Part shown: piece after piece, positions 17,244-27,583 of the stretch
Numbering within the stretch: the first letter of the stretch is position 1
How the letters are laid out: each line of letters starts with the position of its first letter
Assembly: GCA_002491905.1 (NCBI GenBank)
Contig: DKWV01000040.1
Location: forward strand, 11,993 to 75,992
Origin: Lachnospiraceae bacterium UBA7143
GTDB lineage: Bacteria; Bacillota; Clostridia; Lachnospirales; Lachnospiraceae
Length of the DNA: 64,000 nucleotides
Reading direction: 5' to 3'
Made by a program: the position numbers and the translations under genes
The notes under the pieces: model-generated
Databases searched by the model: none
What the model saw: the letters and a program-made list of their open reading frames with translations, nothing else
What the model was told of the DNA's origin: nothing

Positions 17244-17370
17244 AAGCATATCCCTTTCTGTATGATTCCGGTGCGCAGTGGGCGGGATGCCCGCAAAACA
17301 GATATTTTCGGCTGACTGTGAATCGGGCATCTGCGGATACTGCGGGAACCTGAATTGTATGTATGATAAT

Positions 17371-17400
17371 ACTATACTATAGAAGAATTAAGACAGTAAA
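17371..17400 (-). promoter_or_regulatory. Possible glnA promoter
   Basis: Minus strand TTTACT (17400-17395), 18-nt spacer, TATAGT (17376-17371). Several overlapping -10-like boxes lie here. Confidence 0.45.
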
Positions 17401-17446
17401 GCTGATTTTGATAAAATGTGGGAATTGCGTGACAAATTTCCTCCTG

Positions 17447-17476
17447 TTGCCACTATGTCTGTGAAAGTGGTATACT
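17447..17476 (+). promoter_or_regulatory. Promoter of the MmcQ/YjbR gene
   Basis: TTGCCA, 18-nt spacer, TATACT, 20 nt before the ATG at 17497 with GAGGTGAG between. Confidence 0.65.
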
Positions 17477-17496
17477 GGAAACATTGAGGTGAGACT

Positions 17497-17856
17497 ATGA
17501 CAACAAGGGAAGAGGCTCTGCATTACGGCATGTCGTTTCAGGATGTTTATCAGGACATGCCTTTTCATGATACCAACTGGGTGCTGGTGAGGTGCCGTAA
17601 GAATAAAAAGGCGTTTCTGTGGACTTATGAGTATAAAGGTTCCGTGCGCATCAACGTGAAGGTAGATCCGGCGTGGCGCGATTTCTGGCGGCAGACCTAC
17701 GAGGCTGTGATCCCGGGGTATCACCAGAACAAGGAACACTGGAATACGGTGATTTTGGACGGCACGATACCTGACGGAGACATCAGACGTATGATTGCGG
17801 AGAGCTATGATCTGGTGGCAGGCGGAAAGAGGAGAGGAAAAAAACAGGATGCATAA
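17497..17856 (+). CDS. MmcQ/YjbR-family protein
   Basis: 119 residues of the MmcQ/YjbR fold, a small DNA-binding-like domain of unknown role: N-terminal helix REEALHYGMSFQDVYQDMPF, central NWVLVRCRKNKKAFLWTYEY and the conserved HWNTVILDGTIPD near residue 90. Cytosolic. Its stop overlaps the start of the large secreted protein by 8 nt, so translation of the two is linked although no functional link is known. Confidence 0.85.
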   Translation: MTTREEALHYGMSFQDVYQDMPFHDTNWVLVRCRKNKKAFLWTYEYKGSVRINVKVDPAWRDFWRQTYEAVIPGYHQNKEHWNTVILDGTIPDGDIRRMIAESYDLVAGGKRRGKKQDA

Positions 17857-20800
17857 AAGGAAAAAGAAATGCCTGAAAAGAATACTGCCGCTTTTGCTGG
17901 CGGCCGTGCTGCTGGCGGAGGGGACGTGCGCAAGCGTGTATGCCGCAGAGGAGGGAATGCCGGTCGACGAATTTGTGGAGGAGGAAGCGCCGACAGTCGA
18001 TGAAGCGGGCGATCCCGACAGAGAGGAAGACGACGGGATGCAGTCGGTCGTGGAAGAAGGCGGGGAGACAGATACGTCCTCGGAGCAGCAGACTGTGTCG
18101 GAGGATACTGTCCCAGAGGACACTGCCTCAGAGGATACTGTTTCAGAGAATACTGTTTCGGAAAATACGGCTGAGGATGAGAACCCGGAAGAATGGGACG
18201 GGGAGGATGCTCTGGGGAAGGCGCCTCTGGGAAAAGATGACATGGGAAAAAATGCGGTCTTTTCCGATAACGGGCTCTCTACTCTGGCTGAAACGGGTCA
18301 GAAGCTAAAACGGGGAACGCCAAGTGTGACGGATATTATTGACAGATATAAGGCCTATCCCTGGAAGCTGGACGTAAAAAACAGCTATAGCGAGCAACCC
18401 TCCGCGAAAAGCCCTTACAAGGCGGGGTATCTGAAGGACGAGTGTCTGGACAATGCGCTGAACCTTCTCAACTTTATCCGCTATGTGGCGGGGGTTCCGG
18501 CTGATGTGGAGCTGAGCGGGGATTATACGGAAATGGCCCAGGCGGGGGCTTTGTTAAACTGCGTCAACGGTAAATTGACGGATGATCCCCCGGCGAAGCC
18601 TGAGGGGTTCCCGGATGACCTTTATAACCTGGGATCTGCGGCCTATTCCAACTGTAGTATAGCGAAAGGGTATGGCAATCTGTCAAAGGTGCTGATGAAC
18701 GGCTGGATGTATGACGGGGCCAGCGCCGATATGGAAAAAATGAGCCACAGGCGCTATATATTAAATCCGTCCATGACCCGGACCGGGTTCGGCGCGGCTG
18801 GCGCCTATTCGTTTATGTACGCTCTTGACCGCAAGGGCAGCAGCATCACGGATTATGTGGCATGGCCGGCCCGGAACATGCCCGTAGAGCTGATGAACAA
18901 CCCGGGGACGCCCTGGACGCTGAGTCTTGGCAGTGACTACGATAAGGCAAGTTTTCAGGAAGTATCCGTCACGCTGCGGGATATTTCCAAAAACAAGAGC
19001 TGGACTTTTTCGGGAACCAACGCAAACGGCGTTTTCAAGGTAAACGTCGAATATTACGGGATGCCGAACTGCATTGTCTTCCGGCCCAACAACGTAAGTT
19101 ATGATAAGAATTCCCAGTTTCAGGTGGAGGTAAACGGCCTGAAAGACAAAGATGGGAAGAGCACAACAATAAGCTATAACGTGGATTTCTTTTCCCTGAA
19201 TGACGAACCGGCGGAAGTAACGGGGGTCAAACTGAATAAAGAGGAGCTTCATCTGCTGAAGGGGGTGGAAGGAAAGCGGGAGGAGACCCTGCTTGCCACG
19301 GTGACGCCCAGCAACGCGGCGGATAAAAGCCTGACATGGAAAAGCACAGACGAGACGGTTGCCAGGGTGGACGGGAATGGCAGAGTCACAGCCGTGGGCG
19401 TGGGGACGACGGAAATTTCCGTAAAAGCAGCTAACGGTCTGCAGGCTGTATGTACCGTCAAAGTATCAGATTATTCCCTGCAGTCTGATGCGGAGGGATT
19501 TTCCTTCGATGCGGAGGCGAAAGAATACGGTCTGTCTTTTGACCTGACCATGAATGCCAGGCCGGGACAGCTTGTCGTTATGGACGGTGATCCGACGAAA
19601 GAGGAGAATGCCGCAGATGACAGGATCAACTGGATCAGTGAGAATGAAAGTGTGGCAGAGGTGGGTTCGGACGGTACCGTGACGCCGAGGGCTGTGGGAG
19701 AAACGGTGATCTGGGCTGATGTGGATAACGGTCTGGCTGTTCTGGCATGTGAGGTGACAGTGGAAGACTCTAAACTGCCCCGGATAGAGATGCGGGAGCA
19801 GGAATGTACGCTGAACATAAGAAAGGATGCTGCAGGCAATCTGAAGGCGGACAGCAGGCAGCTTCGGTTATATTTTACGCCCGCGGACAGCAAGTGGGTG
19901 AATCAGGGACAGACCTGTGTGAAATGGACATCTGACAATCCGGCGGCAGCGGCGTTTGCGACAAAGCAGGCTGACGGTGCGCGGAGTACGGAGGCAGAGA
20001 CCATCAGCGGGAGTACGGTTACGGTGACTGCCGTCGGCGCGGGTCAGGCGAAGATTTCAGCTGTGATTGTAGATGCAGAAGGAAATCCGGTGACGGAAAG
20101 TGACGGGAAGAAAGCGGAGGCATCCTGTACGGTGAAGGTGCAGGCGGAGGCCGAGCCTGCGGCAGATGACATCCCCAGGCCGGTTGTTCTGACTAACACG
20201 CAGACTACGCTGGAGGAGGTGGCTCTGCCTGCGGGCTGGAGCTGGAAAGAGCCGGACACGCCGCTTACGCAGTTTACGGGTACAAAGGCGAAAAAATTTA
20301 CTGCGCTTTATCAGCCAGAAGGGACGGACGGGAATGCGCTGCCTGCGGAGCGGCTGCTGGAGGTGTCCTTCCTGACGGTGGAAAGTCTCTCTGCTGGGCT
20401 GCGGACGGAGGAAGGGAAGGAGAAGGGTGATGCCGTTCTTATCGTTGGACAAAAAGTAGAGAGTTATGTAAACTATTCTTTTGATAAGGCGCTGGAACAG
20501 CTTGAGAATAATGCGGATTATAAAAATAACGCCTGGTATAATAAACAGAAGGAAGCAATCCTAAGAGAAATCGGGGAGAAAACGATATGGAGCAGCAGTA
20601 ACCCTTCTGTGATTTCGGTGGAGCCAGCGGCGGACAAAGGTGCACTCACGGCGGAGAATGCGGGCAGCGCGAAGCTTGTGGCAAAAAGCGCGGGCAGCGT
20701 CACGGTAAGGGCAAGCCTGAAGCTTGGCAGGAAAACTTTTAACGCCAGTGTGAAACTCACGGTAAAAGAGACGGACGGCACACTCACAGTAAAGAGCGTG

Positions 20801-22987
20801 GAAAACTTTGCGAGAGCCGGGGAGTCTGGCAGTGGTGCAGGTCAGACCGCGGAAAAATATACAGGTCTGCTTTCCACTTTTCAGACAGACAAACCAAATC
20901 AGGCCAACTGCAAAATGACGCTGACCCTGCCGGGAGCGACTAAGATCACTGCGAAGAGCGGCAACGCGAAGGTAGTGGCGGTAAAGTCGTCCGCTGCGGA
21001 GGGGGACGGTTTTGCGGTTTCCCTGATTGTCAGGGCGGCGGGCACGGCGGAGATTACACTGACAGGGAACGACGCAGTGAAGACTTCGCGGACCATCCGT
21101 CTGGTCGTGGGAGATGCGGAGCCGGGGTTAAGCGATGAGAGCGTCACGGTGAATGTCCTGCAGACCGTGGGGGCGGAGATATCCCTGTATCCGGCGAAAA
21201 GTCCGGAAGGAACTGTATATGGCATAACGGACGTTACTATGGCAGCCGATGAAAAGAGCAGAAATTTTACGCTGACGACAGGGAAAGCGGCGGGCTGTTA
21301 TGCGATAAGAGCAAAGAGCGGCACGAAGGCGGGAACCTACAAGGTAAAAATCAGCGCTGAGGCGGGCGGAACCTCCTATGATCTGCCCCTCACGGTCAAA
21401 GTGGTGTCGAAGAATCCTGCCTATAAAGTCAAACAGGAGAGAAAACTGAATCTTTTCTATAAAAACGACGAAAGCTTACTGCACATTGATACAGGCGAGA
21501 CGATAAAAAATCTGCAGTGTACAGGTCTGGCGGATTACAGCATAGTGAAAAAAGACGGCTGTTATTATATAAAGTCGGAAGAGGGAGCGACTGTCAAAAG
21601 TGTCAAAAAGGGAAAACTGCAGATTTCATTTGAGGGCTGGCAGGGGACATATACCACGTCCCTGACCGTAGGTGTGGAAAAAAAGGCGCCAAGAATTACA
21701 TGGGATACGAACCGGGTGACCCTGTATCCAAAGATGGGCATCCAGAGCCTGTGGATCGGCACCGGGAATACGGGAGCCATTTCATGGGAGTCGGTACATG
21801 TGGAGAAGAACAGCGGGAAAGCCAAAGGAAATTATACGGTGGAAGTGGACCGGGAAAAGGGCAGGCTGCTTCTGAGCGGAAAAAATCTGAATCAGGCGGA
21901 CAGCTTTAAACTGCAGATTCTCCTGAGTGACCCGGAGAAGTGGGCGGAAAAAGAAACGGTAAACTATACGCTGCAGGTCAAGGTCAGCATGGGAACACCA
22001 GCCATTGTCCTGACGTCAAAAACTTTGCAGCTCAACGCCGACGCGGCATTCAGGGGCTATGACGCGGCTTCCACCACGGTGAAGTGGAGAGACGGCGGAC
22101 AGCTTACAGCAGATCAGGGTATCAGGGTGAGCGTCTACTGCGACCCGAAGGATGCAAAAGCGAAAAATCTGGTGAACGGCGGTCAGGTGATTTTCTCCGT
22201 GACGAAGGAGAACGGAAGTTATCAGGTAGCGGCACGGTTGAATAACAAGGATGTGGATCCCGGCACCTACAAGTATATCGTGCAGGCATCGAAAAACGGG
22301 CAGATATGGAAAACGCCCCTGGCCTTAAAGGTGGTGAATGCCGCGCCTGAAAAGGCGGTGAAGATGGCGGTGAAGGGAAGCATCGACGTGCTGAACAGGG
22401 ACGGCAGCTTTATGACGCTGACACCTTCCCTGAATGCGGTGAGCGGTGTGTTTGTAATCCCGGAGAATAGGGAAGTGAAGCTGACAGGCCGGGATGCCCA
22501 TCTGTTTCAGGCAGACTGGAGCGAGGACGGAAGGACCATAGAGCTTCGGGCAAAGAGAGAGGAGACACTTGTCACGAAATATCAGTATACCGTCACGCCG
22601 GTTCTCACCCTGAGGAATGTGATCGGTGAGACGGAAGAGGTAAAGGCCCCGGCTGTGAAATTTAAACTGAAACAGGGAAGCGTGAAGGTCAGCGCTTTGC
22701 CTAAAACCGTTCTTATGTACAGCGGTGCTTACAATTCCGTGGAGGTGGATATGGATGCACTCTTAAAAGGGGCGGACGCGCCGGAAATAGAGAGTGTGAC
22801 GCTTGTGGGAAACACGGATGCCTTTGCTTATGAATATATTAAAGATGGGAAGGGGACGCTTACCATGAAAGATACGGGGCGCGCCGTGAAAGGAAAGAAC
22901 TATTCCCTGCAGTTTCGGGTTTCATTTGCGGAGCAGGCGGATAATGTGAAGCCTGTCACCGTCAGGTGTACAGTAAAGGTGAAATAA
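17849..22987 (+). CDS. Large secreted protein with CAP domain and Ig-like (BIG2) repeats
   Basis: 1712 residues from ATG 17849 (AGGA site upstream). A Lys-rich signal peptide (residues 1-35, cleaved near VYAAEEG) is followed by an acidic Ser/Thr/Glu linker with EDTVSE-type repeats (~40-130). A CAP/SCP-like domain (~190-360, ending SHRRYILNPSMTRTGFG) comes next, then BIG2 modules (for example LTWKSTDETVARVDGNGRVT at ~490) and further beta-rich repeats to the end. No LPXTG motif, SLH domain or C-terminal membrane segment is visible, so it is secreted or held non-covalently. Likely an adhesin or envelope-associated protein. It heads a tight cluster with the ZIP, reductase and MATE genes. Confidence 0.88.
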   Translation: MHKRKKKCLKRILPLLLAAVLLAEGTCASVYAAEEGMPVDEFVEEEAPTVDEAGDPDREEDDGMQSVVEEGGETDTSSEQQTVSEDTVPEDTASEDTVSENTVSENTAEDENPEEWDGEDALGKAPLGKDDMGKNAVFSDNGLSTLAETGQKLKRGTPSVTDIIDRYKAYPWKLDVKNSYSEQPSAKSPYKAGYLKDECLDNALNLLNFIRYVAGVPADVELSGDYTEMAQAGALLNCVNGKLTDDPPAKPEGFPDDLYNLGSAAYSNCSIAKGYGNLSKVLMNGWMYDGASADMEKMSHRRYILNPSMTRTGFGAAGAYSFMYALDRKGSSITDYVAWPARNMPVELMNNPGTPWTLSLGSDYDKASFQEVSVTLRDISKNKSWTFSGTNANGVFKVNVEYYGMPNCIVFRPNNVSYDKNSQFQVEVNGLKDKDGKSTTISYNVDFFSLNDEPAEVTGVKLNKEELHLLKGVEGKREETLLATVTPSNAADKSLTWKSTDETVARVDGNGRVTAVGVGTTEISVKAANGLQAVCTVKVSDYSLQSDAEGFSFDAEAKEYGLSFDLTMNARPGQLVVMDGDPTKEENAADDRINWISENESVAEVGSDGTVTPRAVGETVIWADVDNGLAVLACEVTVEDSKLPRIEMREQECTLNIRKDAAGNLKADSRQLRLYFTPADSKWVNQGQTCVKWTSDNPAAAAFATKQADGARSTEAETISGSTVTVTAVGAGQAKISAVIVDAEGNPVTESDGKKAEASCTVKVQAEAEPAADDIPRPVVLTNTQTTLEEVALPAGWSWKEPDTPLTQFTGTKAKKFTALYQPEGTDGNALPAERLLEVSFLTVESLSAGLRTEEGKEKGDAVLIVGQKVESYVNYSFDKALEQLENNADYKNNAWYNKQKEAILREIGEKTIWSSSNPSVISVEPAADKGALTAENAGSAKLVAKSAGSVTVRASLKLGRKTFNASVKLTVKETDGTLTVKSVENFARAGESGSGAGQTAEKYTGLLSTFQTDKPNQANCKMTLTLPGATKITAKSGNAKVVAVKSSAAEGDGFAVSLIVRAAGTAEITLTGNDAVKTSRTIRLVVGDAEPGLSDESVTVNVLQTVGAEISLYPAKSPEGTVYGITDVTMAADEKSRNFTLTTGKAAGCYAIRAKSGTKAGTYKVKISAEAGGTSYDLPLTVKVVSKNPAYKVKQERKLNLFYKNDESLLHIDTGETIKNLQCTGLADYSIVKKDGCYYIKSEEGATVKSVKKGKLQISFEGWQGTYTTSLTVGVEKKAPRITWDTNRVTLYPKMGIQSLWIGTGNTGAISWESVHVEKNSGKAKGNYTVEVDREKGRLLLSGKNLNQADSFKLQILLSDPEKWAEKETVNYTLQVKVSMGTPAIVLTSKTLQLNADAAFRGYDAASTTVKWRDGGQLTADQGIRVSVYCDPKDAKAKNLVNGGQVIFSVTKENGSYQVAARLNNKDVDPGTYKYIVQASKNGQIWKTPLALKVVNAAPEKAVKMAVKGSIDVLNRDGSFMTLTPSLNAVSGVFVIPENREVKLTGRDAHLFQADWSEDGRTIELRAKREETLVTKYQYTVTPVLTLRNVIGETEEVKAPAVKFKLKQGSVKVSALPKTVLMYSGAYNSVEVDMDALLKGADAPEIESVTLVGNTDAFAYEYIKDGKGTLTMKDTGRAVKGKNYSLQFRVSFAEQADNVKPVTVRCTVKVK

Positions 22988-23004
22988 GGAAGGATAGAAA
23001 GCGT

Positions 23005-23778
23005 ATGCAGCTGATTGCGGGATTGCTGATTCCCTTTGCCGGAACTACCCTCGGTTCGGCGATGGTCTTTTTCATGAGGGGAATGCATAAGGAAATAGAG
23101 AAGCTTCTTCTGGGATTTGCATCGGGGGTTATGATTGCGGCTTCGGTGTGGTCGCTTCTGATTCCGGCTATTGATATGGCGGGGGAGCAGGGGCAGATTG
23201 CGTGGGTTCCGGCTGCCGGAGGCTTTCTGGGAGGCATGGCGTTTCTTCTGGTGCTGGACAGCCTGATTCCGCATTTGCATCTGGAGAGCGAAGAGCCGGA
23301 GGGCGTGGAAAGCTCGTTAAAAAAAACGACCATGCTTGTCCTTGCGGTGACGCTGCACAATATTCCTGAGGGCATGTCCGTGGGCGTAACCTTTGCGGGC
23401 GCGCTGATCGGGGATGCGGGTATTACTATGGCGGGGGCGTTTGCCCTTGCGGTCGGTATCGCCATCCAGAATTTCCCGGAGGGCGCAATCATCTCCATGC
23501 CGCTTCGGAGTGAGGGCGTTTCCAGGGGGAAAGCTTTTGCCTACGGGGCACTGTCGGGAATTGTGGAGCCAATCGGCGCATTTGTCACGATTCTGCTGGC
23601 GGAACAGATCGTCTCGGCGCTGCCTGTGTTTCTGGCCTTCGCGGCGGGTGCGATGATCTACGTGGTGGTGGAGGAGCTGATTCCCGAGGCGCAGGCCGGG
23701 GAGCACAGCAATATTGGAACTGTGGGTGTGGCCATCGGGTTTGTGATTATGATGATTTTGGATGTGGCATTAGGATAG
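23005..23778 (+). CDS. ZIP-family divalent metal transporter
   Basis: 257 residues from ATG 23005; the longer frame starting at 22966 overlaps the previous gene. About eight membrane segments. The metal-binding signatures HNIPEG (segment IV) and QNFPEG (segment V) are intact, and a His/Glu-rich loop HLHLESEEPEG lies in the middle. Imports zinc or a related divalent ion into the cytosol. It follows the Ig-like protein by 17 nt and precedes the reductase by 8 nt. Confidence 0.92.
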   Translation: MQLIAGLLIPFAGTTLGSAMVFFMRGMHKEIEKLLLGFASGVMIAASVWSLLIPAIDMAGEQGQIAWVPAAGGFLGGMAFLLVLDSLIPHLHLESEEPEGVESSLKKTTMLVLAVTLHNIPEGMSVGVTFAGALIGDAGITMAGAFALAVGIAIQNFPEGAIISMPLRSEGVSRGKAFAYGALSGIVEPIGAFVTILLAEQIVSALPVFLAFAAGAMIYVVVEELIPEAQAGEHSNIGTVGVAIGFVIMMILDVALG

Positions 23779-23786
23779 GAGGAAAA

Positions 23787-24911
23787 ATGGAAACAAAAAA
23801 GCTGGGATTTGGTCTGATGCGTCTGCCGTTACATAATCCGAACGACGCGGCGAGCATTGACATGGAAACCACGAAAAAGATGGTGGATGTTTTTTTAGAG
23901 AGAGGCTTTACTTATTTCGACACGGCCTGGATGTACTGCGGGTTCAAGAGCGAGGACGCAGCGAAGGAATGTCTGGTGGACAGACACCCGAGGGACAGCT
24001 ATACGCTGGCCACAAAGCTGCATGCCAGCTTTATCCGGGATAAGAAGGACAGGGATAAGATATTTGAGGCACAGCTTAAAAAAACGGGCGTTACGTTTTT
24101 CGACTACTATCTGCTCCACGATATCGGCTTCGGTCACTATAAGATTTATACGGAGCTTGACTGCTTTAACTGGCTGGCGGAGAAGAAAAAGCAGGGGCTT
24201 GTAAAGCATATGGGCTTTTCCTATCATGACAACGCGGAATTTCTGGATCAGGTGCTGACGGAACACCCGGAGATGGAGTTCGTGCAGCTCCAACTCAATT
24301 ATCTGGACTGGGATAGCAGCGCGATCCAGTCGAGGCTCTGCTATGAGGTGGCAAAAAAGCATGGCGTGCCGGTATGGGTGATGGAGCCGGTCAAGGGCGG
24401 TACGCTTGCGCAGGTGCCTCTGGCAGTGGAGGAGATGTTTACAAACTATGATCCGCATATGTCGGTTCCTTCCTGGGCAATCCGTTTTGCGGCCAGTCTG
24501 GACAATGTGAAGATGGTGTTAAGCGGTATGAGCAATATGGAGCAGCTTTTGGATAACACTGGTTATATGAGCGACTTTAAACCTCTAACGGAGGAGGAAA
24601 AGCGCATGGTGTACCGGGCGGCGGCCATGATTAACGGCAATATCGCGATTCCCTGTACGGGCTGTTCCTACTGTACGGAGGGGTGTCCGAAGAACATAGC
24701 GATTCCGAAATATTTCTCTCTATATAATGCGGAGATGCAGGAGGCGGAAGGGAAAGGCTGGACACCTCAGGGCGAATACTATGAGCGGCTGACAGGCACC
24801 TTTGGAAAGGCCGGGGACTGTATCGCCTGTGGCCAGTGCGAGAATGTATGTCCACAGCACCTTCCTGTGATCGAGCATCTAAAGACAGTAGCGGGGTATT
24901 TCGGAAAGTAA
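23787..24911 (+). CDS. Aldo/keto reductase with C-terminal 4Fe-4S domain
   Basis: 374 residues. Residues 1-275 form an aldo/keto reductase barrel: FGLMRLPL start, YFDTAWMYCG (catalytic Asp/Tyr), lysine in ATKLHA and YLLHDIGFGHY. Residues ~285-374 add two Cys clusters, CTGCSYCTEGCP and CIACGQCENVCP, for 4Fe-4S centres. This architecture is common in anaerobes and links NAD(P)H or ferredoxin electrons to carbonyl reduction; the substrate is unknown. Cytosolic. Confidence 0.92.
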   Translation: METKKLGFGLMRLPLHNPNDAASIDMETTKKMVDVFLERGFTYFDTAWMYCGFKSEDAAKECLVDRHPRDSYTLATKLHASFIRDKKDRDKIFEAQLKKTGVTFFDYYLLHDIGFGHYKIYTELDCFNWLAEKKKQGLVKHMGFSYHDNAEFLDQVLTEHPEMEFVQLQLNYLDWDSSAIQSRLCYEVAKKHGVPVWVMEPVKGGTLAQVPLAVEEMFTNYDPHMSVPSWAIRFAASLDNVKMVLSGMSNMEQLLDNTGYMSDFKPLTEEEKRMVYRAAAMINGNIAIPCTGCSYCTEGCPKNIAIPKYFSLYNAEMQEAEGKGWTPQGEYYERLTGTFGKAGDCIACGQCENVCPQHLPVIEHLKTVAGYFGK

Positions 24912-24921
24912 GGTACGGAGG

Positions 24922-26262
24922 ATGAGAGAAAATAATCTGACGGAGGGGAGCGTGGGGAAAAACCTGATACGGTTTGCGTTCCCGTATCTTTTGGCCTGTT
25001 TTATGCAGACTTTTTACGGTATGGCCGACCTGTTTGTGGTGGGTCTGTACAACGGCTCCCAGACCACCACGGCGGTGGCGATAGGCAGTCAGGTGATGCA
25101 TATGCTCACGGTGATTATCGTGGGTCTGGCTATGGGAGCAACGGTGCGGATCGGCAGATATGTGGGGGCGAAAGACGAGCAGTCCGCATCCGGGACGGTG
25201 GGCGCATCCGTTGTCTTTTTTGCGGCCTTTGCCGTCCTGCTGACAGCAGGTCTATTGCTGTGCACTGATTTAATAACAAAAGTTATGCTTACGCCTGCGG
25301 AGGCGGTCGGGGAGACGAGGAGATATCTGGGAATCTGCTTTGCGGGGGTGCCCTTTATTACGGCCTACAATGTAACCAGCAGCATTTTCCGCGGAGCGGG
25401 CGATTCCAAAAGGCCCATGTACTTTGTGGCGGCGGCCTGTGTGGTAAATATCGCAATGGATTTCCTGCTGATTGGCGGCATGGGACTGGGAGCGGCGGGA
25501 GCCGCTCTGGGAACCGTTCTCGGACAGGCGGTGAGCGTGGGTTTTGCGCTTTGGATGCTAAAAAGGCGTAATCTGGGATTTCAGGTGACGAGGCGGGATA
25601 TACGGGCGGATCGGGAGACGGTTTCCCAGATCCTTAAGGTAGGCGCGCCCATTGCCTGTCAGGACGGGCTGATCCAGGTGGCTTTTATCGTGATTACGGT
25701 AATCGCCAACAGCAGAGGGTTGGTGGTTTCGGCGGCTGTGGGCATTGTGGAAAAGCTGATCGGCTTTCTGTTTCTGGTGCCCTCGGCCTTTCTCTCCGCC
25801 ATATCCGCGATCACGGCACAGAATATGGGTGCGGACAAGCCGGAGAGAGCAAGGGCTTCGCTGGGCTATGGATTGGTCATCACCATGAGCTGGGGCGCGC
25901 TCTGCGCGCTCTACAGTCAGTTCCTGCCGCAGACGCTGGTGGGACTGTTTACCCGGGATGTGGAGGTGCTTATTGCAGGCTGCGCTTATCTGCGCTCCTA
26001 CTCTTTTGACACGCTCTTTGCGGCGGTTCACTTTTGTTTCAGCGGCTATTTCTGCGGAGACCAGAAAGCGGGGATATCCTTTATCCATAATATCATAGCG
26101 ATCGTTATGATTCGTATACCGGGCGCATATCTGGCGGGCGTGTACTTTTCGGACAGCCTGTATCCGATGGGGTGGGCGGCACCTTTGGGATCGCTGCTCT
26201 CGGCGCTTATCTGTGTGGGCTTTTACCTTTATTTCCGAAGGAAGGAGCGGATTATGACTTGA
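24922..26262 (+). CDS. MATE-family multidrug/metabolite exporter
   Basis: 446 residues with twelve predicted membrane segments and the usual MATE opening (NNLTEGSVGKNLIRFAFPYL) and PALM-like helices. Exports organic cations or metabolites in exchange for Na+ or H+. It begins 10 nt after the Fe-S reductase, completing a four-gene run. Its last 11 nt overlap the 3' end of the convergent alanine symporter. Confidence 0.92.
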   Translation: MRENNLTEGSVGKNLIRFAFPYLLACFMQTFYGMADLFVVGLYNGSQTTTAVAIGSQVMHMLTVIIVGLAMGATVRIGRYVGAKDEQSASGTVGASVVFFAAFAVLLTAGLLLCTDLITKVMLTPAEAVGETRRYLGICFAGVPFITAYNVTSSIFRGAGDSKRPMYFVAAACVVNIAMDFLLIGGMGLGAAGAALGTVLGQAVSVGFALWMLKRRNLGFQVTRRDIRADRETVSQILKVGAPIACQDGLIQVAFIVITVIANSRGLVVSAAVGIVEKLIGFLFLVPSAFLSAISAITAQNMGADKPERARASLGYGLVITMSWGALCALYSQFLPQTLVGLFTRDVEVLIAGCAYLRSYSFDTLFAAVHFCFSGYFCGDQKAGISFIHNIIAIVMIRIPGAYLAGVYFSDSLYPMGWAAPLGSLLSALICVGFYLYFRRKERIMT

Positions 26263-27583
26263 TCTCCCGCCGCAGCGCCCACAGGGCCAGGAGGTTTGGC
26301 AGGGCCATAATTCCGTTGATCAGGTCTGTGCACTCCCAGACGAGACGCATGGGAATGATGGCACCCAGATAGATCATCACGACGTAGCATAATTTATAGA
26401 ACGGGATGCTGCGGCTCCCGGCCAGATATTCCGACGCTTTTTCCCCGAAGTACGACCAGCCGATCAGGGTGGTCACGGCGAAGGCGCACAGGGAGATCGT
26501 GAGGAAGGCGTCTCCCACATAGGGCAGATGGGAAAAGGCCGCTGCGGTCAGATCTGTCTCGGCAGCTCCTGCAGTGGAGGCCGGATCATAGAGCATGTTG
26601 CAGACCACCACCAGCCCTGTCAGCAAGCACATCACCACCGTGTCCCAGAAAACGGCGGTCATGGATACATAGGCCTGTATTCTGGGATCTTCGGTATGGG
26701 AGGCCGCTGCGGCGATGGCGGAGGTGCCGATGCCCGCTTCGTTGGTGAAAAGCCCCCTGGCGATACCGTAGCGCAGCGCCCGCTGCAATCCCGCTCCGGC
26801 CACGCCCCCGGCAAGACTTGCAAAGGAGAAGGCATCCTTTATGATCCACACCACGGCGGTGACAAGCTGGTGGCGGTAGAGGAACAGAAGAAGCGCACAG
26901 CCGAGGAGATAGAGAAAGGTGATGGCGGGGACGGTGCGCTCGCATAGTCTGCCGATACTTCGGATGCCGCCCAAAATGACAGCGGCCGTTATCACGGCCA
27001 ACGTGATGCCCACTGGATGGGGGGAAATGCCAAAGCTTAAGGTGGCGGCTCTGGTGACGGAGTTGGCCTGTGTGGTGCAGCCCACGCCGAAAGCGGCTGT
27101 CAGTGTGCACAGGGCATACAGACCTCCTAGTTTATTGTTATGTAAACCATTTTTCAACACATACATGGGGCCACCAACGTAGAGGCCATCCTTGTTCCGC
27201 TGACGGTGAAGGACGCTTAAATAGCATTCGCCGTAGGCGGTAGCCATGCCGAGAATCCCGGTGATCCAGCACCAGAAAATTGCGCCGGGACCGCCGAGAG
27301 CGACGGCGGTGGAGACGCCGATGATATTTCCCGTGCCCAGAGTGGCGGCCAGGGTGGTGGAGAGGGCCGAGAAGGGGGAGAGATTCCGGCTGCTTTTTGG
27401 CGCGGCGGCGGATTGCCCGGAAGAGGCAGTGTCCTCTGCGGAAGACAGGGAGAGGCGGATTGCCCGGAAGAGGTTCCTCTGGGGAAAGCGCAGCCTGCAC
27501 GTGAAATAAATATGCGTACCCATAAGCAGGATAATCAGGGGGAGTCCCCATAAAAAGTCATTGATCTGTTCTAAGAGAGTCAT
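26252..27583 (-). CDS. Alanine/glycine:sodium symporter (AGCS family)
   Basis: 443 residues from ATG 27583 (MTLLEQINDFLWGLPLIILL); the upstream 57 in-frame residues are not protein-like. About ten membrane segments and the AGCS signatures GTGNIIGVSTAVALGGPGAIFW and GLFTNEAGIGTSAIAAAA. Imports alanine or glycine with sodium. It is monocistronic and convergent with the MATE gene. Confidence 0.92.
   Translation of the reverse strand: MTLLEQINDFLWGLPLIILLMGTHIYFTCRLRFPQRNLFRAIRLSLSSAEDTASSGQSAAAPKSSRNLSPFSALSTTLAATLGTGNIIGVSTAVALGGPGAIFWCWITGILGMATAYGECYLSVLHRQRNKDGLYVGGPMYVLKNGLHNNKLGGLYALCTLTAAFGVGCTTQANSVTRAATLSFGISPHPVGITLAVITAAVILGGIRSIGRLCERTVPAITFLYLLGCALLLFLYRHQLVTAVVWIIKDAFSFASLAGGVAGAGLQRALRYGIARGLFTNEAGIGTSAIAAAASHTEDPRIQAYVSMTAVFWDTVVMCLLTGLVVVCNMLYDPASTAGAAETDLTAAAFSHLPYVGDAFLTISLCAFAVTTLIGWSYFGEKASEYLAGSRSIPFYKLCYVVMIYLGAIIPMRLVWECTDLINGIMALPNLLALWALRREIKS

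Noticed and set aside
16428..17315. 295-residue plus-strand frame opposite glnA
   Set aside because: Fully antisense to a glutamine synthetase with intact motifs; shadow frame of GC-rich codons.
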